Source: a beta proteobacterium MWH-UniP1
GTDB taxonomy: Bacteria > Pseudomonadota > Gammaproteobacteria > Burkholderiales > Burkholderiaceae_A
Direction: 5' to 3'
Length of the DNA: 64,000 nt
Assembly (NCBI GenBank): GCA_036362785.1
Contig: CP143625.1
Span: forward strand, 993,401 to 1,057,400
The first letter of the stretch is position 1. Each line of letters opens with the position of its first letter. This document shows positions 44,383-54,500 of the stretch, piece by piece. Position numbers and translations under genes: made by a program. The notes under the pieces are model-generated. The model did not search any database, was not told the DNA's origin, and saw only the letters and a list, made by a program, of their open reading frames with translations.

Positions 44383-45864
44383 ATGTTTGAATCCGTCCGT
44401 CGCCACCAGCGTATTTTCCTTGGCGTAATCCTCCTTCTGATCATTCCTTCGTTTGTTGTCGTTGGTGCCTGGGACATCATTGCCCCCGGTGGCGGTGCCA
44501 ATACCGTGGCCAAAGTTGGTAAACGAGAAATTACCTTGCAGCAGTGGGAGCAGTCCCACCAGCGTGCCATTGAACAGGTCCGCGCCCAGCTGGGCGGCCG
44601 CATTGATCCGGCGATCTTAGATAGCACTGCATCTCGTTTATCCACCCTGAATGACCTGGTCACGCAGCAGGTGCTCTTTGCCGCAGCGGTTGATCTGAAG
44701 GTGCGGGTGACCGACGAGCAGATGCGCCGCGCCATTGCCAGCATTCCGGCGGTTCAGAAAAATGGTCAATTCGATATGGCCTTGTATCAGCAGGCCTTAA
44801 AGGCCCAGGGCCTAACGGCCGAAGGCTTTGAGCAACGTGTGCGCGCCGACATGCTGACGGAAATTTTGCCCGCATCGATTGCGGGCAGCAGCATGGCGTC
44901 CCGATCTGTGGCGCGCCGGCTGGCCCAGTTATCGGCCGAGACCCGTAGTGTGCGCATCAAGAAATTTGCAGTGGCTGAGTTTGCCTCGGCCGTGAAGGTC
45001 TCAGACGCCGAGATTGAAGAGTTTTACAAAACCAATGCGGCCCAGTTTCAGACGCAAGAAGAGTTGGATATCGCCATTGTGGCTTTTGCCAAACCCGGTT
45101 CCGCTGACATGGTCGAGCAGTTTTCTAACCTGGTCTATGAGCAGTCCGACACCCTGGATCCTGCTGCCAAAAAAGTTGGGCTGCCCGTTCACACGGTAAA
45201 AAGTGTTCGCCGAAGCGGCCCGACTGTGATCGCGCCGCCAGAAGTGCTGCGTGCCTTGTCGGACCAGAAATTTATGACGGCGCTATTTAGCAGTGACACT
45301 ATTGTGAATCGCCGCAATACCGAAGCGATTGAGATTGGTCCCGGCCTGTTGGCCAGTGCCCGTGTCATTGCCCATCGGCCAAGCGCCCCAGTGGCACTGG
45401 CCAGCGTGAAGGCCCAGATCGAGCGCACGATCCGCGACCGCAAGTCTTCCGAGCTTGCCAGTCAGGCCGCAGAGTCGGCATTAAAAGAATTCGCATCCAG
45501 CAAGGCCTTGCCGGCCGGCACGATGGCGGCCCGTTCGCTGGGCCGAGCTGATGCTCAAAAGCAGAGCAGCGAACTGCCAGCCGAGGTCCTGCAGGCGGTG
45601 TTCACTGCGGAGTTGAAGTCGCTTCCTGCAACAGTGTCGGTGCCTGCATCGAATCGGAATAATGCCGCATGGCTGGTGGTGGTGGAGTCGGCTCAGGTGC
45701 CTGCAGCAGACGCCCAGGTGGTCAAAGATCAGGTGGGCCGCTACTACCAAATTCTGGAGCAGTCGGCGGCCCGCGATACGCTTGACCGCTGGGTTGAGTT
45801 GCAGCGTGCATCGATTGGTGTGAAGACTTATCCGGAAAAACTCGCGAAGTCTGAATCGCGTTAA
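44383..45864 (+). CDS. ppiD: PpiD-like periplasmic folding factor lacking the parvulin domain
   Basis: Inner-membrane-anchored periplasmic chaperone of 493 residues from ATG 44383 (AAGGCGAG ribosome site). It has one N-terminal anchor (IFLGVILLLIIPSFVVVGAW) and the SurA-like chaperone domain (TVAKVGKREITLQQWEQ ... GLTAEGFEQRVRADML). In E. coli PpiD, of 623 residues, a parvulin domain follows the YxxNxxxF segment. Here YKTNAAQFQTQEELDIAIV runs almost at once into the segment that lies after that domain (AKKVGLPVHTVKSVRRSG). About 100 residues, including GGDxGW and FGF/H motifs, are missing in frame. It is thus a chaperone without prolyl isomerase activity, if the reading is right. The position after hup and tRNAs matches ppiD in related species. 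Confidence 0.85.
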   Translation: MFESVRRHQRIFLGVILLLIIPSFVVVGAWDIIAPGGGANTVAKVGKREITLQQWEQSHQRAIEQVRAQLGGRIDPAILDSTASRLSTLNDLVTQQVLFAAAVDLKVRVTDEQMRRAIASIPAVQKNGQFDMALYQQALKAQGLTAEGFEQRVRADMLTEILPASIAGSSMASRSVARRLAQLSAETRSVRIKKFAVAEFASAVKVSDAEIEEFYKTNAAQFQTQEELDIAIVAFAKPGSADMVEQFSNLVYEQSDTLDPAAKKVGLPVHTVKSVRRSGPTVIAPPEVLRALSDQKFMTALFSSDTIVNRRNTEAIEIGPGLLASARVIAHRPSAPVALASVKAQIERTIRDRKSSELASQAAESALKEFASSKALPAGTMAARSLGRADAQKQSSELPAEVLQAVFTAELKSLPATVSVPASNRNNAAWLVVVESAQVPAADAQVVKDQVGRYYQILEQSAARDTLDRWVELQRASIGVKTYPEKLAKSESR

Positions 45865-45873
45865 TCAAACCGA

Positions 45874-45906
45874 ATCAAACGCAAACCGATTTGGACTGCG
45901 TTTGAT
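45874..45906. terminator. Hairpin between convergent ppiD and mnmH
   Basis: A perfect 10-bp stem (ATCAAACGCA 45874-45883 with TGCGTTTGAT 45897-45906) and a 13-base loop in the gap between two convergent genes. There is no T-run on either side, so if it terminates it does so weakly. Confidence 0.45.
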
Positions 45907-45930
45907 CAGTCGGGATAGCAGCAAGGAAAT

Positions 45931-46944
45931 TTAAATCAGCGCAGTTGCTGCCGGGTGCTGGTTGATCATCTCGGCCTGCCCGTACTGGGCATAATTTTTC
46001 TCCATCGACCGCCGATAGGTCGGGTCGTAGTGGTGCACCAGCAACGACTCAACAAGCCGTGACCAGTCTTTGGCTTGAATAGCCTCGACCCATTCATTGA
46101 GTCGCGTACCGCCCACCAAGGGTTTGAGTCGGGTGAGCTGGGCCACCAGCACATCGGGCTGCTCAAAAAAATGGGCATAGTCCTGGCAAAGAAAATTCAC
46201 GCGATCGGCAAGCGTTGGCGTGATCTCAATGCAGCGGCTCTCCCGCATCTTGGTAATCACCGCATCGGGCACCTGAACGGTGCCGATCTTTTTGCTCTCG
46301 GATTCCACAAAAACTTCTTGTTGTGGATCGAAGTGCCGAAGCTGGTCCCAGATCAGGGTCTCGAAAAATTTCTGGCTCGGCTGCTCTCCAATGGGTTCGT
46401 TGCCCAGCAGGGAACCACGGTGATGGGCAAGCTTTTCTAAATCCAGAACCTGATAGCCCTGGGCAGCGAGCTGCCGTAGATACAAGCTTTTCCCAGACCC
46501 GGTCACACCGCAGACCACCGCATACTGAAACTGTTCGGCAAGCCTTGCCATATCGCCCACCACATGGCGGCGATAGGCGGTATAGCCGCCGGTAAGCACA
46601 TGGGCCCGCCAGCCAATGCGCTGCATGATGGTGGCCATGGCATTGCTTCGATTACCACCGCGCCAGCAATAAATCAGCGGCCGCCAGTTGCGGGGCTGAT
46701 TCATAAATTGTGTTTCGAGTGCGATGGCAATGTTGCGTGCTACCAGGGCCGCGCCGCGTTTTTTGGCGTCAAACGGTGAGCTTGCATAAAGCGTGCCCAC
46801 CTCGGCGCGCTCTTCATTATTTAAGACCGGCGAGTTGATCGCACCCGGTAAATGATCGTGGGCGAATTCGGCTGGCGAGCGGACATCAATAATGCTGTCG
46901 AATTCGCCCCAGCGATCGATTGCCTGATCTATGGTGATTTGCAT
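45931..46944 (-). CDS. mnmH: tRNA 2-selenouridine synthase
   Basis: Enzyme of 337 residues (also SelU or YbbB) that exchanges sulfur for selenium at the wobble 2-thiouridine of tRNAs for Lys, Glu and Gln, using selenophosphate. The N-terminal rhodanese domain starts DVRSPAEFAHDHLPGA and has the active Cys in LIYCWRGGNRS near residue 92. A P-loop GVTGSGKSLYL follows near 148, for the geranyl-transfer step. It is the last gene of the minus-strand dapD-to-mnmH run, 12 bases after the GST gene. It is a second, independent use of selenium in this genome beside the Sec formate dehydrogenase. Confidence 0.94.
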   Translation of the reverse strand: MQITIDQAIDRWGEFDSIIDVRSPAEFAHDHLPGAINSPVLNNEERAEVGTLYASSPFDAKKRGAALVARNIAIALETQFMNQPRNWRPLIYCWRGGNRSNAMATIMQRIGWRAHVLTGGYTAYRRHVVGDMARLAEQFQYAVVCGVTGSGKSLYLRQLAAQGYQVLDLEKLAHHRGSLLGNEPIGEQPSQKFFETLIWDQLRHFDPQQEVFVESESKKIGTVQVPDAVITKMRESRCIEITPTLADRVNFLCQDYAHFFEQPDVLVAQLTRLKPLVGGTRLNEWVEAIQAKDWSRLVESLLVHHYDPTYRRSMEKNYAQYGQAEMINQHPAATALI

Positions 46945-46956
46945 GGCCGGCGAAGT

Positions 46957-47598
46957 TTACTTTCGCATCTCCGCAAAGATGGCTAGGCCGCGTTGTACCG
47001 CAGGCCGCGCCTCAATGGTGCGAAACCAGCGCTCGACATGCGGAAACGCAGCCAATTCAACGCCTTGGCGTTCATAAGAGGCTACCCAGGGCCAGGTGGC
47101 GATATCGGCAATGGAATAGCTTGAAGAGCCCAGGAATTTCGATTCGCCAAGCCGCGTATTCATCACGCCATACAGACGGTGGGCTTCTTTGGTGTAACGG
47201 TCAATGGCATAGGGAAGCTTTTCTGGCGCGTAAATGCGGAAGTGATGGGCCTGGCCCAGCATAGGCCCCACGCCCCCCATTTGAAACATGAGCCACTGCA
47301 AGACATCAAAACGTTCACGATCTGTCTTCCCCAGAAAGTGTCCAACCTTACCGGCTAAATAGATCAGAATGGCACCGGATTCAAACATGGCATAGGGTTT
47401 GCCGGGCTTAGCCCCTGGGCCCTCGGTGTCGGTGATCGCTGGAATTTTGTTATTCGGGCTAATCTTCAGAAAGTCGGGGGCCATCTGTTCATTGGCCGAG
47501 ATATCGATCGGCACGGCGCAATAGGGCAGGCCGGTTTCTTCCAGCATGATCTGAACTTTTTTACCGTTGGGTGTGGGCCAGGTGTAAAGCGTAATCAT
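46957..47598 (-). CDS. Glutathione S-transferase family, YfcG-like disulfide oxidoreductase
   Basis: A 213-residue GST of the Nu class. The thioredoxin-like N domain has WPTPNGKKVQIMLEE, SPNNKIPAI with the cis-proline, and FESGAIL for the glutathione gamma-glutamyl site. The helical domain has GGVGPMLGQAHHF and YSIADIATWPW, nearly identical in E. coli YfcG. YfcG reduces small disulfides with glutathione. The start overlaps the prmB stop by 4 bases. The specific substrate is unknown. Confidence 0.9.
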   Translation of the reverse strand: MITLYTWPTPNGKKVQIMLEETGLPYCAVPIDISANEQMAPDFLKISPNNKIPAITDTEGPGAKPGKPYAMFESGAILIYLAGKVGHFLGKTDRERFDVLQWLMFQMGGVGPMLGQAHHFRIYAPEKLPYAIDRYTKEAHRLYGVMNTRLGESKFLGSSSYSIADIATWPWVASYERQGVELAAFPHVERWFRTIEARPAVQRGLAIFAEMRK

Positions 47599-48497
47599 CG
47601 GTTCGGTCTCCAGGGGTGTTGTTGCAGCTGTTGTGCGGTCAGCAAAAAGACATTATCCGATTGCTCGTCGGTTTCGATCCACAGCGCATGCAAGCCAGGA
47701 AATTCTTTTTCTAAGAGTGCCTCGCAGGCGGCGCGCTCGTGGCCAATTTCAATAAAAATTACGCCATCGGTTGCCAGATAATCCCCAGCGGTTTTGAGAA
47801 TCTCACGAACAATGGCCATGCCATGGTCATTGGCAATCAGCGCCATATCCGGTTCGTGCTGAAACTCTTTGGGCAGGGTTTCTCGTTTGCTGGGTGGTAC
47901 ATACGGCGGGTTCGAAATTATTAGATCGAAGCGTTGATCAGGAATTTTTTGAAAGACGTCTGATTGAATCAATGTGATTTGATCGGTCAGTTCGTAGTCT
48001 TCCACATTGAGCGCCGCAACCTGCAAGGCGTCTGCACTTAGATCACTAGCGAGAACATGGGCATTCGGGAATTGGTCAGCCGCGATAATGGCCAGGCAGC
48101 CAGAGCCGGTGCATAAATCTAAAATGCTGCGCACGGCCAATGGATTTTGTATCCAGGGCTGGCAGTGATCGAGCAGTAACTCCGCGATGAACGATCGTGG
48201 AATAATCACGCGCGAATCTACCCGAAAGGGATAACCCTTTAACCAGGCTTCACCGGTCAGATAAGCTGCCGGTAAGCGATTGGTAATGCGCCGATCCAAC
48301 AGGTCTTGCACATGGCGCACCTGATCGTCATTCAGGCTGGTTGATTCAATCTCTTGGGGGCTGTCGATTGGCAGACCAAGGCCCGCCAGCACGAGCCATC
48401 GCGACTCGTCCCAGGCGTTGAGTGTGCCCTGGCCAAACGCCAGACCTGCGGCCTGAAAGCGTGATTCGCCCTGCGCAATCAGTTCGCCAATATTCAT
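47595..48497 (-). CDS. prmB: Ribosomal protein L3 N5-glutamine methyltransferase PrmB
   Basis: SAM-dependent methyltransferase of 300 residues that methylates a glutamine in L3. Motif I is [12 protein letters not shown] near residue 125 and the catalytic NPPY motif is ISNPPYVP near 195. The N-terminal helical domain and [10 protein letters not shown] are typical of PrmB; PrmC is similar but differs in these segments. It overlaps dapE and the GST gene by 4 bases each. Confidence 0.93.
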   Translation of the reverse strand: MNIGELIAQGESRFQAAGLAFGQGTLNAWDESRWLVLAGLGLPIDSPQEIESTSLNDDQVRHVQDLLDRRITNRLPAAYLTGEAWLKGYPFRVDSRVIIPRSFIAELLLDHCQPWIQNPLAVRSILDLCTGSGCLAIIAADQFPNAHVLASDLSADALQVAALNVEDYELTDQITLIQSDVFQKIPDQRFDLIISNPPYVPPSKRETLPKEFQHEPDMALIANDHGMAIVREILKTAGDYLATDGVIFIEIGHERAACEALLEKEFPGLHALWIETDEQSDNVFLLTAQQLQQHPWRPNR

Positions 48498-49639
48498 GCG
48501 GGCAGCAGGCGGCGGATCGATTCTTCGTAGATGCGCGTAAGCGGTTCGAGATCAGCGACCGCGATGCGCTCGTTGATCTGATGGATCGTGGCGTTGGGCG
48601 GGCCAAATTCAATGACCTCGCGGCAGTGTTTGGCAATAAAGCGGCCATCGGAGGTGCCGCCAGTGGTCGATAGCTCTGCGGTCTGGCCAGTCACATTCGA
48701 AATGGCGTCGACCACCGCGTGGCAGAGCTTTCCCGGCGCGGTGAGATAAGGGTCGCCGCCCAGTGTCCACTCGATTTCAAAGCTGAGATTGTGTCGGCTT
48801 AAGACTGACTCAAGCCGGGTCCGCAGATCGTCGGGCGAACTCACGCTGCCAAATCGGAAATTAAACTGCGCACGCAGTTCACCCGGAATGACATTGGTGG
48901 CGCCAGTTCCGGCGTTTAAGTTAGACACCTGCCAGGTGGTGGGTGGGAAATAGGTATTGCCGTCGTCCCAGCGCATGGAGGCGAGTTCGGCAAGCGCCGG
49001 CGCAAACTGATGAATCGGATTGATCGCCATGTGCGGGTAGGCAATGTGGCCCTGCTTGCCGCGCACAATCAGGCTGCCCGACAGCGTGCCACGGCGGCCA
49101 TTTTTGATCATGTCGCCCAGTGTTTTGACCGAGGTCGGCTCACCAATAATGCAGTAATCCAATAGCTCACCACGGTGGGCCAATTCACGCACCACCTGCA
49201 CTGTGCCATCAATGGCGGGGCCTTCTTCGTCTGAAGTAATCAGGTAGGCGAGTCGGCCTTTGAATCTTGGGGTGCTCTGAACGAAACGCTCGGTGGCCAC
49301 CACAAAGGCCGCAAGGGAAGACTTCATATCCGCAGCACCACGGCCATAGAGTTCACCCGCATCAATGGCTGCAGAAAATGGATCATGTTTCCACTGGTCT
49401 TTCGGGCCGGTGGGCACGACGTCGGTGTGGCCTGCCAACACCAGCGTGGGGCCGGGCTCGCCGCCTTCGCGCACGGCCCATAGATTGGTCACGTCGCCAA
49501 ACCGCAGGAATTCGTTTTTAAACCCAAGGGCGGCCAATCGATCGGCAATCAGGTCGCAGCAGCCGTCATCATTGGGGGTGATGGATGGCCGCTGGATCAA
49601 GGCCTGGGCCAGCGCAAGGGTTGCAGATGAAGTGGGCAT
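48494..49639 (-). CDS. dapE: Succinyl-diaminopimelate desuccinylase
   Basis: Zinc peptidase-fold enzyme of 381 residues in the lysine and peptidoglycan pathway. Metal ligands are in [32 protein letters not shown] and near the C terminus [21 protein letters not shown] is also conserved. It shares a base with the preceding ArsC/Spx-like gene and overlaps prmB by 4 bases. dapD, which makes its upstream intermediate, is two genes away in the same run. Confidence 0.95.
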   Translation of the reverse strand: MPTSSATLALAQALIQRPSITPNDDGCCDLIADRLAALGFKNEFLRFGDVTNLWAVREGGEPGPTLVLAGHTDVVPTGPKDQWKHDPFSAAIDAGELYGRGAADMKSSLAAFVVATERFVQSTPRFKGRLAYLITSDEEGPAIDGTVQVVRELAHRGELLDYCIIGEPTSVKTLGDMIKNGRRGTLSGSLIVRGKQGHIAYPHMAINPIHQFAPALAELASMRWDDGNTYFPPTTWQVSNLNAGTGATNVIPGELRAQFNFRFGSVSSPDDLRTRLESVLSRHNLSFEIEWTLGGDPYLTAPGKLCHAVVDAISNVTGQTAELSTTGGTSDGRFIAKHCREVIEFGPPNATIHQINERIAVADLEPLTRIYEESIRRLLPA

Positions 49640-50037
49640 TAGTGGCTCGCAACAGTCGTAAACAGATTACGGTACAGGGCTTCTGAGAATCCGACGGAAA
49701 TTTTTTCACCAAATTCCAGCACTGGGCGTTTGACCAAGAGCGGATGGGCCAGCAAAAGCTCGACCGCAGATTGCTGATCCACGATCTGCGCTCTGACCGA
49801 CGGGTCAAGTTGGCGCCAGGTAAGCCCACGGCGATTCAGCAAAGCATCCCATGGCAGATGGGTGAGCCACCGATCCAGGGTTGCTCTGGAAAGGCCAGCT
49901 TTTTTAAAGTCAATAAACTCGGCTTGAAGAGACTGGGCTTTGAGCCAGGCGCGGGCGGCACGGACCTGATCACAGTTGGTGATGCCGTAGAGCCGAATTG
50001 GACTCGTCACGGCGATCAGGGCAGTGGGGGCATTCAT
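49639..50037 (-). CDS. ArsC/Spx family protein, YffB-like
   Basis: A thioredoxin-fold protein of about 132 residues. The N-terminal motif is [15 protein letters not shown], with a single cysteine and no Cxx[24 protein letters not shown] and [10 protein letters not shown] match YffB, which is often encoded just before dapE. I take ATG 50037; an in-frame TTG at 50061 would add eight residues. It is probably glutathione-dependent, but its role is unknown. True ArsC arsenate reductase is unlikely given the context. Confidence 0.85.
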   Translation of the reverse strand: MNAPTALIAVTSPIRLYGITNCDQVRAARAWLKAQSLQAEFIDFKKAGLSRATLDRWLTHLPWDALLNRRGLTWRQLDPSVRAQIVDQQSAVELLLAHPLLVKRPVLEFGEKISVGFSEALYRNLFTTVASH

Positions 50038-50094
50038 GGCGTTTGGGGTGTCGATAGGCAATGTGTGAATGTCTGGCCGATGGGCGAGGGTGGA

Positions 50095-50931
50095 TTAGTC
50101 GCCGCGCAGCAATTCGTTAATGCCGGTCTTGGCGCGGGTCTGTGCATCAACACGCTTCACAATGACAGCGCAAGCCAGCGAATAGCGGCCATCTTTCGAG
50201 GGCAAGCTTCCTGGCACAACCACGGCACCAGAGGGCACGCGGCCATAGGTGACTTCGCCGGTTTCGCGATCAAAGATCTTGGTGGACTGGCCAATGAACA
50301 CGCCCATGGACAGCACCGCGTTGTCTTCAACGATCACACCTTCCACCACTTCGGAGCGTGCGCCGATAAAGCAGTTATCACCAATAATGGTGGGGTTGGC
50401 CTGAAGCGGCTCCAGCACGCCACCAATACCAACACCGCCAGAGAGGTGCACGTTTTTACCAATCTGCGCACACGAGCCAACGGTGGCCCAGGTGTCGACC
50501 ATGGTGCCTTCATCGACATAGGCACCAATGTTGACGTATGACGGCATGAGCACCACATTTTTGCCAATAAAGGAGCCATAACGTGCCGTGGCTGGGGGCA
50601 CGACACGAAAGCCACCCGCTCTAAAGTCGGCATCGGTGTAGCGCGAAAACTTGGTGTCGACTTTGTCGTAAAAGCGCAGGGCGCCGGATTCTTGTGGTGC
50701 GTTGTCACGCAGGCGGAAACTCAAGAGCACAGCCTTTTTGATCCACTGGTGGGTCACCCAGTCGCCATTGATTTTCTCGGCAACGCGAAGCTGGCCCTTA
50801 TCCAAATGATCAATCACCTGTTGGACGGCATCTCGAATATCTTGCGGTGCATTGGTGGGGGCAAGGGCGGTGCGTGCTTCCCATGCGGCATCAATAATTT
50901 GGCTAATGTGGTGATCGTTGGTCGTGCTCAT
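50095..50931 (-). CDS. dapD: Tetrahydrodipicolinate N-succinyltransferase
   Basis: Left-handed beta-helix acyltransferase of 278 residues, first committed step of the succinylase branch of lysine/DAP synthesis. The N-terminal part ([16 protein letters not shown]) and hexapeptide repeats ([38 protein letters not shown]) are diagnostic. It is 33 bases upstream of the longest form of the ArsC/Spx-like gene and heads the dap run. Confidence 0.96.
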   Translation of the reverse strand: MSTTNDHHISQIIDAAWEARTALAPTNAPQDIRDAVQQVIDHLDKGQLRVAEKINGDWVTHQWIKKAVLLSFRLRDNAPQESGALRFYDKVDTKFSRYTDADFRAGGFRVVPPATARYGSFIGKNVVLMPSYVNIGAYVDEGTMVDTWATVGSCAQIGKNVHLSGGVGIGGVLEPLQANPTIIGDNCFIGARSEVVEGVIVEDNAVLSMGVFIGQSTKIFDRETGEVTYGRVPSGAVVVPGSLPSKDGRYSLACAVIVKRVDAQTRAKTGINELLRGD

Positions 50932-50991
50932 AAGGAATCGTTGTCCTGGTTGGGTGTGAAGTGTTGAAGTGTTCTGCGTGGTCTGCCAGAG

Positions 50992-51417
50992 TTACCGCTG
51001 GGCCATGGGTGAAGATGCCGGCCCGAAGTCACCGAGATCCACGCGAACGGGTGGCTTCCAGCCACGGGCGCGATGCTCGGCCACCACCGTGGTAAAGATG
51101 CCGCCACGGACATACCATTTGCCGGTGAGCCGCATGAAACGAGGTTTGGTCGCGGCAACAAAATCCGACAAGATCTTATTGGTGACCGCCTCGTGAAAGG
51201 CGCCTTCGTTTCGGTAGGACCACATATAGAGTTTCAGGGCCTTGAGTTCCAGATTTTTTTTCTCAGGAATGTAGTCAATCGTGAAGTGGGCAAAATCAGG
51301 CTGGCCGGTGAGTGGGCACAGGCAGGTGAACTCTGGAATTTCGATATGCACAACATAGTCCCGGCCCGGTTCTGGGTTGGGGAAAGTCTGAAGTGCTTTG
51401 CTGGGTTTGGTGGACAT
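50992..51417 (-). CDS. queF: NADPH-dependent preQ0 reductase QueF (short type)
   Basis: Enzyme of 141 residues that reduces 7-cyano-7-deazaguanine to preQ1 for queuosine in tRNA. The catalytic Cys lies in [15 protein letters not shown] and the QueF motif is [17 protein letters not shown]. It is the single-domain type rather than the long E. coli type. It is 60 bases upstream of dapD on the same strand and divergent from smc across 172 bases. Confidence 0.95.
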   Translation of the reverse strand: MSTKPSKALQTFPNPEPGRDYVVHIEIPEFTCLCPLTGQPDFAHFTIDYIPEKKNLELKALKLYMWSYRNEGAFHEAVTNKILSDFVAATKPRFMRLTGKWYVRGGIFTTVVAEHRARGWKPPVRVDLGDFGPASSPMAQR

Positions 51418-51589
51418 TGGCGTTGTATTTAAGAGTAGACGACGAAGACGGCAGTAAATTACGTTTTAAGCGAAGTTAGCCGTAGTTCAACCAGTTTTTA
51501 CGGGAAAACCCGGTGAATTGCTGGGTGATATTATAGCCCGTGTCCCAATTTTGGCTTCATTTAACTGGATTTCTACAGAGCGGTTCAAC

Positions 51590-54500
51590 GTGCGACTTTC
51601 TTATCTAAAACTCTCCGGCTTTAAATCCTTCGTGGACCCCACCACCTTGCATTTCCCGGGGTCCTTGGTGGGCATTGTTGGGCCTAACGGCTGCGGCAAG
51701 TCCAACGTGATCGATGCGGTGCGCTGGGTGTTGGGCGAGTCCAAGGCCTCTGAGCTGCGTGGCGAGTCCATGCAAGACGTGATCTTCAGTGGCTCGGGCA
51801 CCCGCAAGCCGGCAGGCCGGGCCAGCGTGGAGCTGGTCTTTGAAAATACCGAAGGCCGCATTTCCGGCCCCTGGGGCCAGTACTCCGAGATCTCGGTGAA
51901 ACGAATCCTGACCCGTGATGGCCAGTCGACTTACTGGATCAACAACCAGTCGGTCCGCCGTAAAGACGTGTATGACTTGTTTATGGGCACCGGCCTTGGG
52001 CCACGGGCCTACGCCATTATTGGCCAGGGCATGATCTCTCGGGTGATTGAGTCGCGGCCAGAAGAGCTGCGCGTGTTTCTGGAAGAAGCCGCTGGTGTAT
52101 CCAAATACCGCGAGCGCCGCAAGGAAACCGAGGGCCGCCTGTCCGACACCCGCGAAAATCTCGCCCGCATTGAAGACATCCGGCTTGAGTTAGACGGCCA
52201 GATCACCCGGCTTGAACAGCAGGCCGAAGTCGCCCAGCGCTATTCCGAACTGACCACGCGCCGTGATGAGAAGCAGCGTTGGCTCTGGTGGACCCGTCGT
52301 GAAGAGTATGTGCAGAATTTAGAAAAGCTATCGATCAAGCGCCAGGAAACCGATCTTCAAATTGAATCGCAGACCGCATCGCTGCGCGCAATTGAGCGGG
52401 AACTTGAAGTGACACGTTCGGCCTATCACGAGGCCTCCGATGCGGTGCACGATGCCCAGCAGGCGGTCTACGAAACCAATACTGAAATCGCTCGTATCGA
52501 GAGTGAGCAGCGCAGGCTTCGCGACAACCGTGACCGCGCCGTCTTGGTCAAAGAGCAGGCCCAGCAGGTGATTGATACCGAGACCGCTGCCCAGTCCCAG
52601 GGCGACGCCAAGCGGGTGGCCGACCAAGAAGCCTTTGCCATGGCCGATATTGCACTGGCCGATAAGCGTGCCGAGCTGGAGCGGCTTCAGGCCACGATTG
52701 GCCCGCTCGAGCAGACCCTGGCATCGCGTAACGAATCCCTTGCTGCGGCCCAGGCCGATGTGGCGGCTGCCCAGGCAGAGTTACGCGCCTTATCCGACCG
52801 TCAGAATGATTTGTCAGGTCGTATCCGCCGAATTGAGCAGCGTATTGAAGAGCAAGACCGCGAGCGGCTATCGATTGAGCGCGTGGACCCGTCAGCAAAG
52901 TCTTTGATTGCCAATCAGCGTCAAGAGAGCTTGGCTGCCGCGCAGGCTGCGACTGAACAACTGAGTGCTGCTGAGTCGGCAATCGAGACGGCCAACACAG
53001 AGCGTGACCAGATGTCGCAGGAGTTACAAAAAGCCCGCGAATCACTGGCCCACGTGCAGGCGCAATCCGAGGCATTAAAAGCGATTCAGGCCCAGGCTGA
53101 TGCCAAAGACGAATTGCGCCCGTGGCTTGCCCGCCAAGGCATGGAGTCACGGCCCCGACTCTGGGAACACATCAAGGTGAAAGAGGGCTGGCAGACTGCT
53201 GTTGAAGCTGCCCTGGCCGATCGTATTGGTGCGGTTGAGATTGGTTCTTTGGACACGGTGGCAGGCTTTGCTAACGACTTGCCACCAGCACGTTTGACTG
53301 TTTTTTCTGCCGAAGCCGCATCTGGCGCAGAATATGCGGGCGACAGTCTGGCCCACCAGATTCAAGGCGATGGCGCGATTGCATCGGTGGTCAAAGCATG
53401 GGTGGCCCAATACCGTTGCGCCGACAGTGTGTCGGCTGCAATTGGCAATGCGAAGTCTGCGGGCAGTGAGTCGGCCTGGATCACCAAAGATGGCCACATG
53501 GCCAGCCGTGGGGTCGTGCGGTTTTATGCCGAAGAAGATCTACAGGCGGGCCGCCTGGCCCGGCGCAGCAAAATTGAGCAGCTCGATACCGCCCTGCGGG
53601 CCCAGCAACTGGTGGTGGATGAATCCGTGCTGGCCTTGCAACGTGCCGAGCTTTCTTTAAACGAGCGCAAACAAGAATTGGTCGCCCTGCGTGAGCGGGC
53701 CAAGACTGCCCAGGCCCGTGCCCATGAACTAGAGATGGCCGAACTGCGCTTAGATGAAAAGATCCAGCGTCTGGCCAGTCGTGACGACGCCTTAAATGCA
53801 TCGATTCAGGCGCTGCGTGCCGAACTTTCTGATTTGCAGACCCAGCAGACCAATGCGGCCCAGTCGTTTGAAGATGCTGATCAACGCTTTGCCGCCCAGC
53901 AGGAAGAGGCCGAGCGCCAGAAAGAATTGCAGGCCCAGCAGGCCCAGGAAGTGGCGCGTGCCCGTGAGCAGCGCCAAAACGCTGAGCGTGGTGTGCAAGA
54001 AGCCATGATGGCCCAGCGTGTGGCCGAAGAGCAACGCCGAAGCTTCGAAGAAAAAATGCGTGAATCGGCCCAGCGCTTAGCCGATGCCAAGCAGCGCTTT
54101 GAATCGGCAGAAGCCGAGCTGGCCCAGATCCAAACCGAATTGGATTCAAGCGACCTGCAGCCATTGCTTGAGCAGCGTGTGCAGCGCGAGGCGACCGTGG
54201 CAGAGATTCGAGAGCGTGCTGATCAGCTCAGCCAGAAATTAAAGCAGGCCGAAGAGCAACGGCTGCATGTTGAGCGAGCGCTTGAACCCCTTCGTGCCGT
54301 GCTCGCCCAGTGCGACGCCGATGCATCCGGTGCCCGCGTGGGTATTGAGCAGATTGATGAGCAGCTCACCGACAACAATCTGGTGGTGTCCTCCATCGCC
54401 CAAGAACTTCAGGCGGCATTTCCGGATAGCAAGTGGCCCAAGCCATCGGCACTGCATTCCGAAGTGCAGCGTCTTTCTAAAGAGATCGACGCCATGGGTG

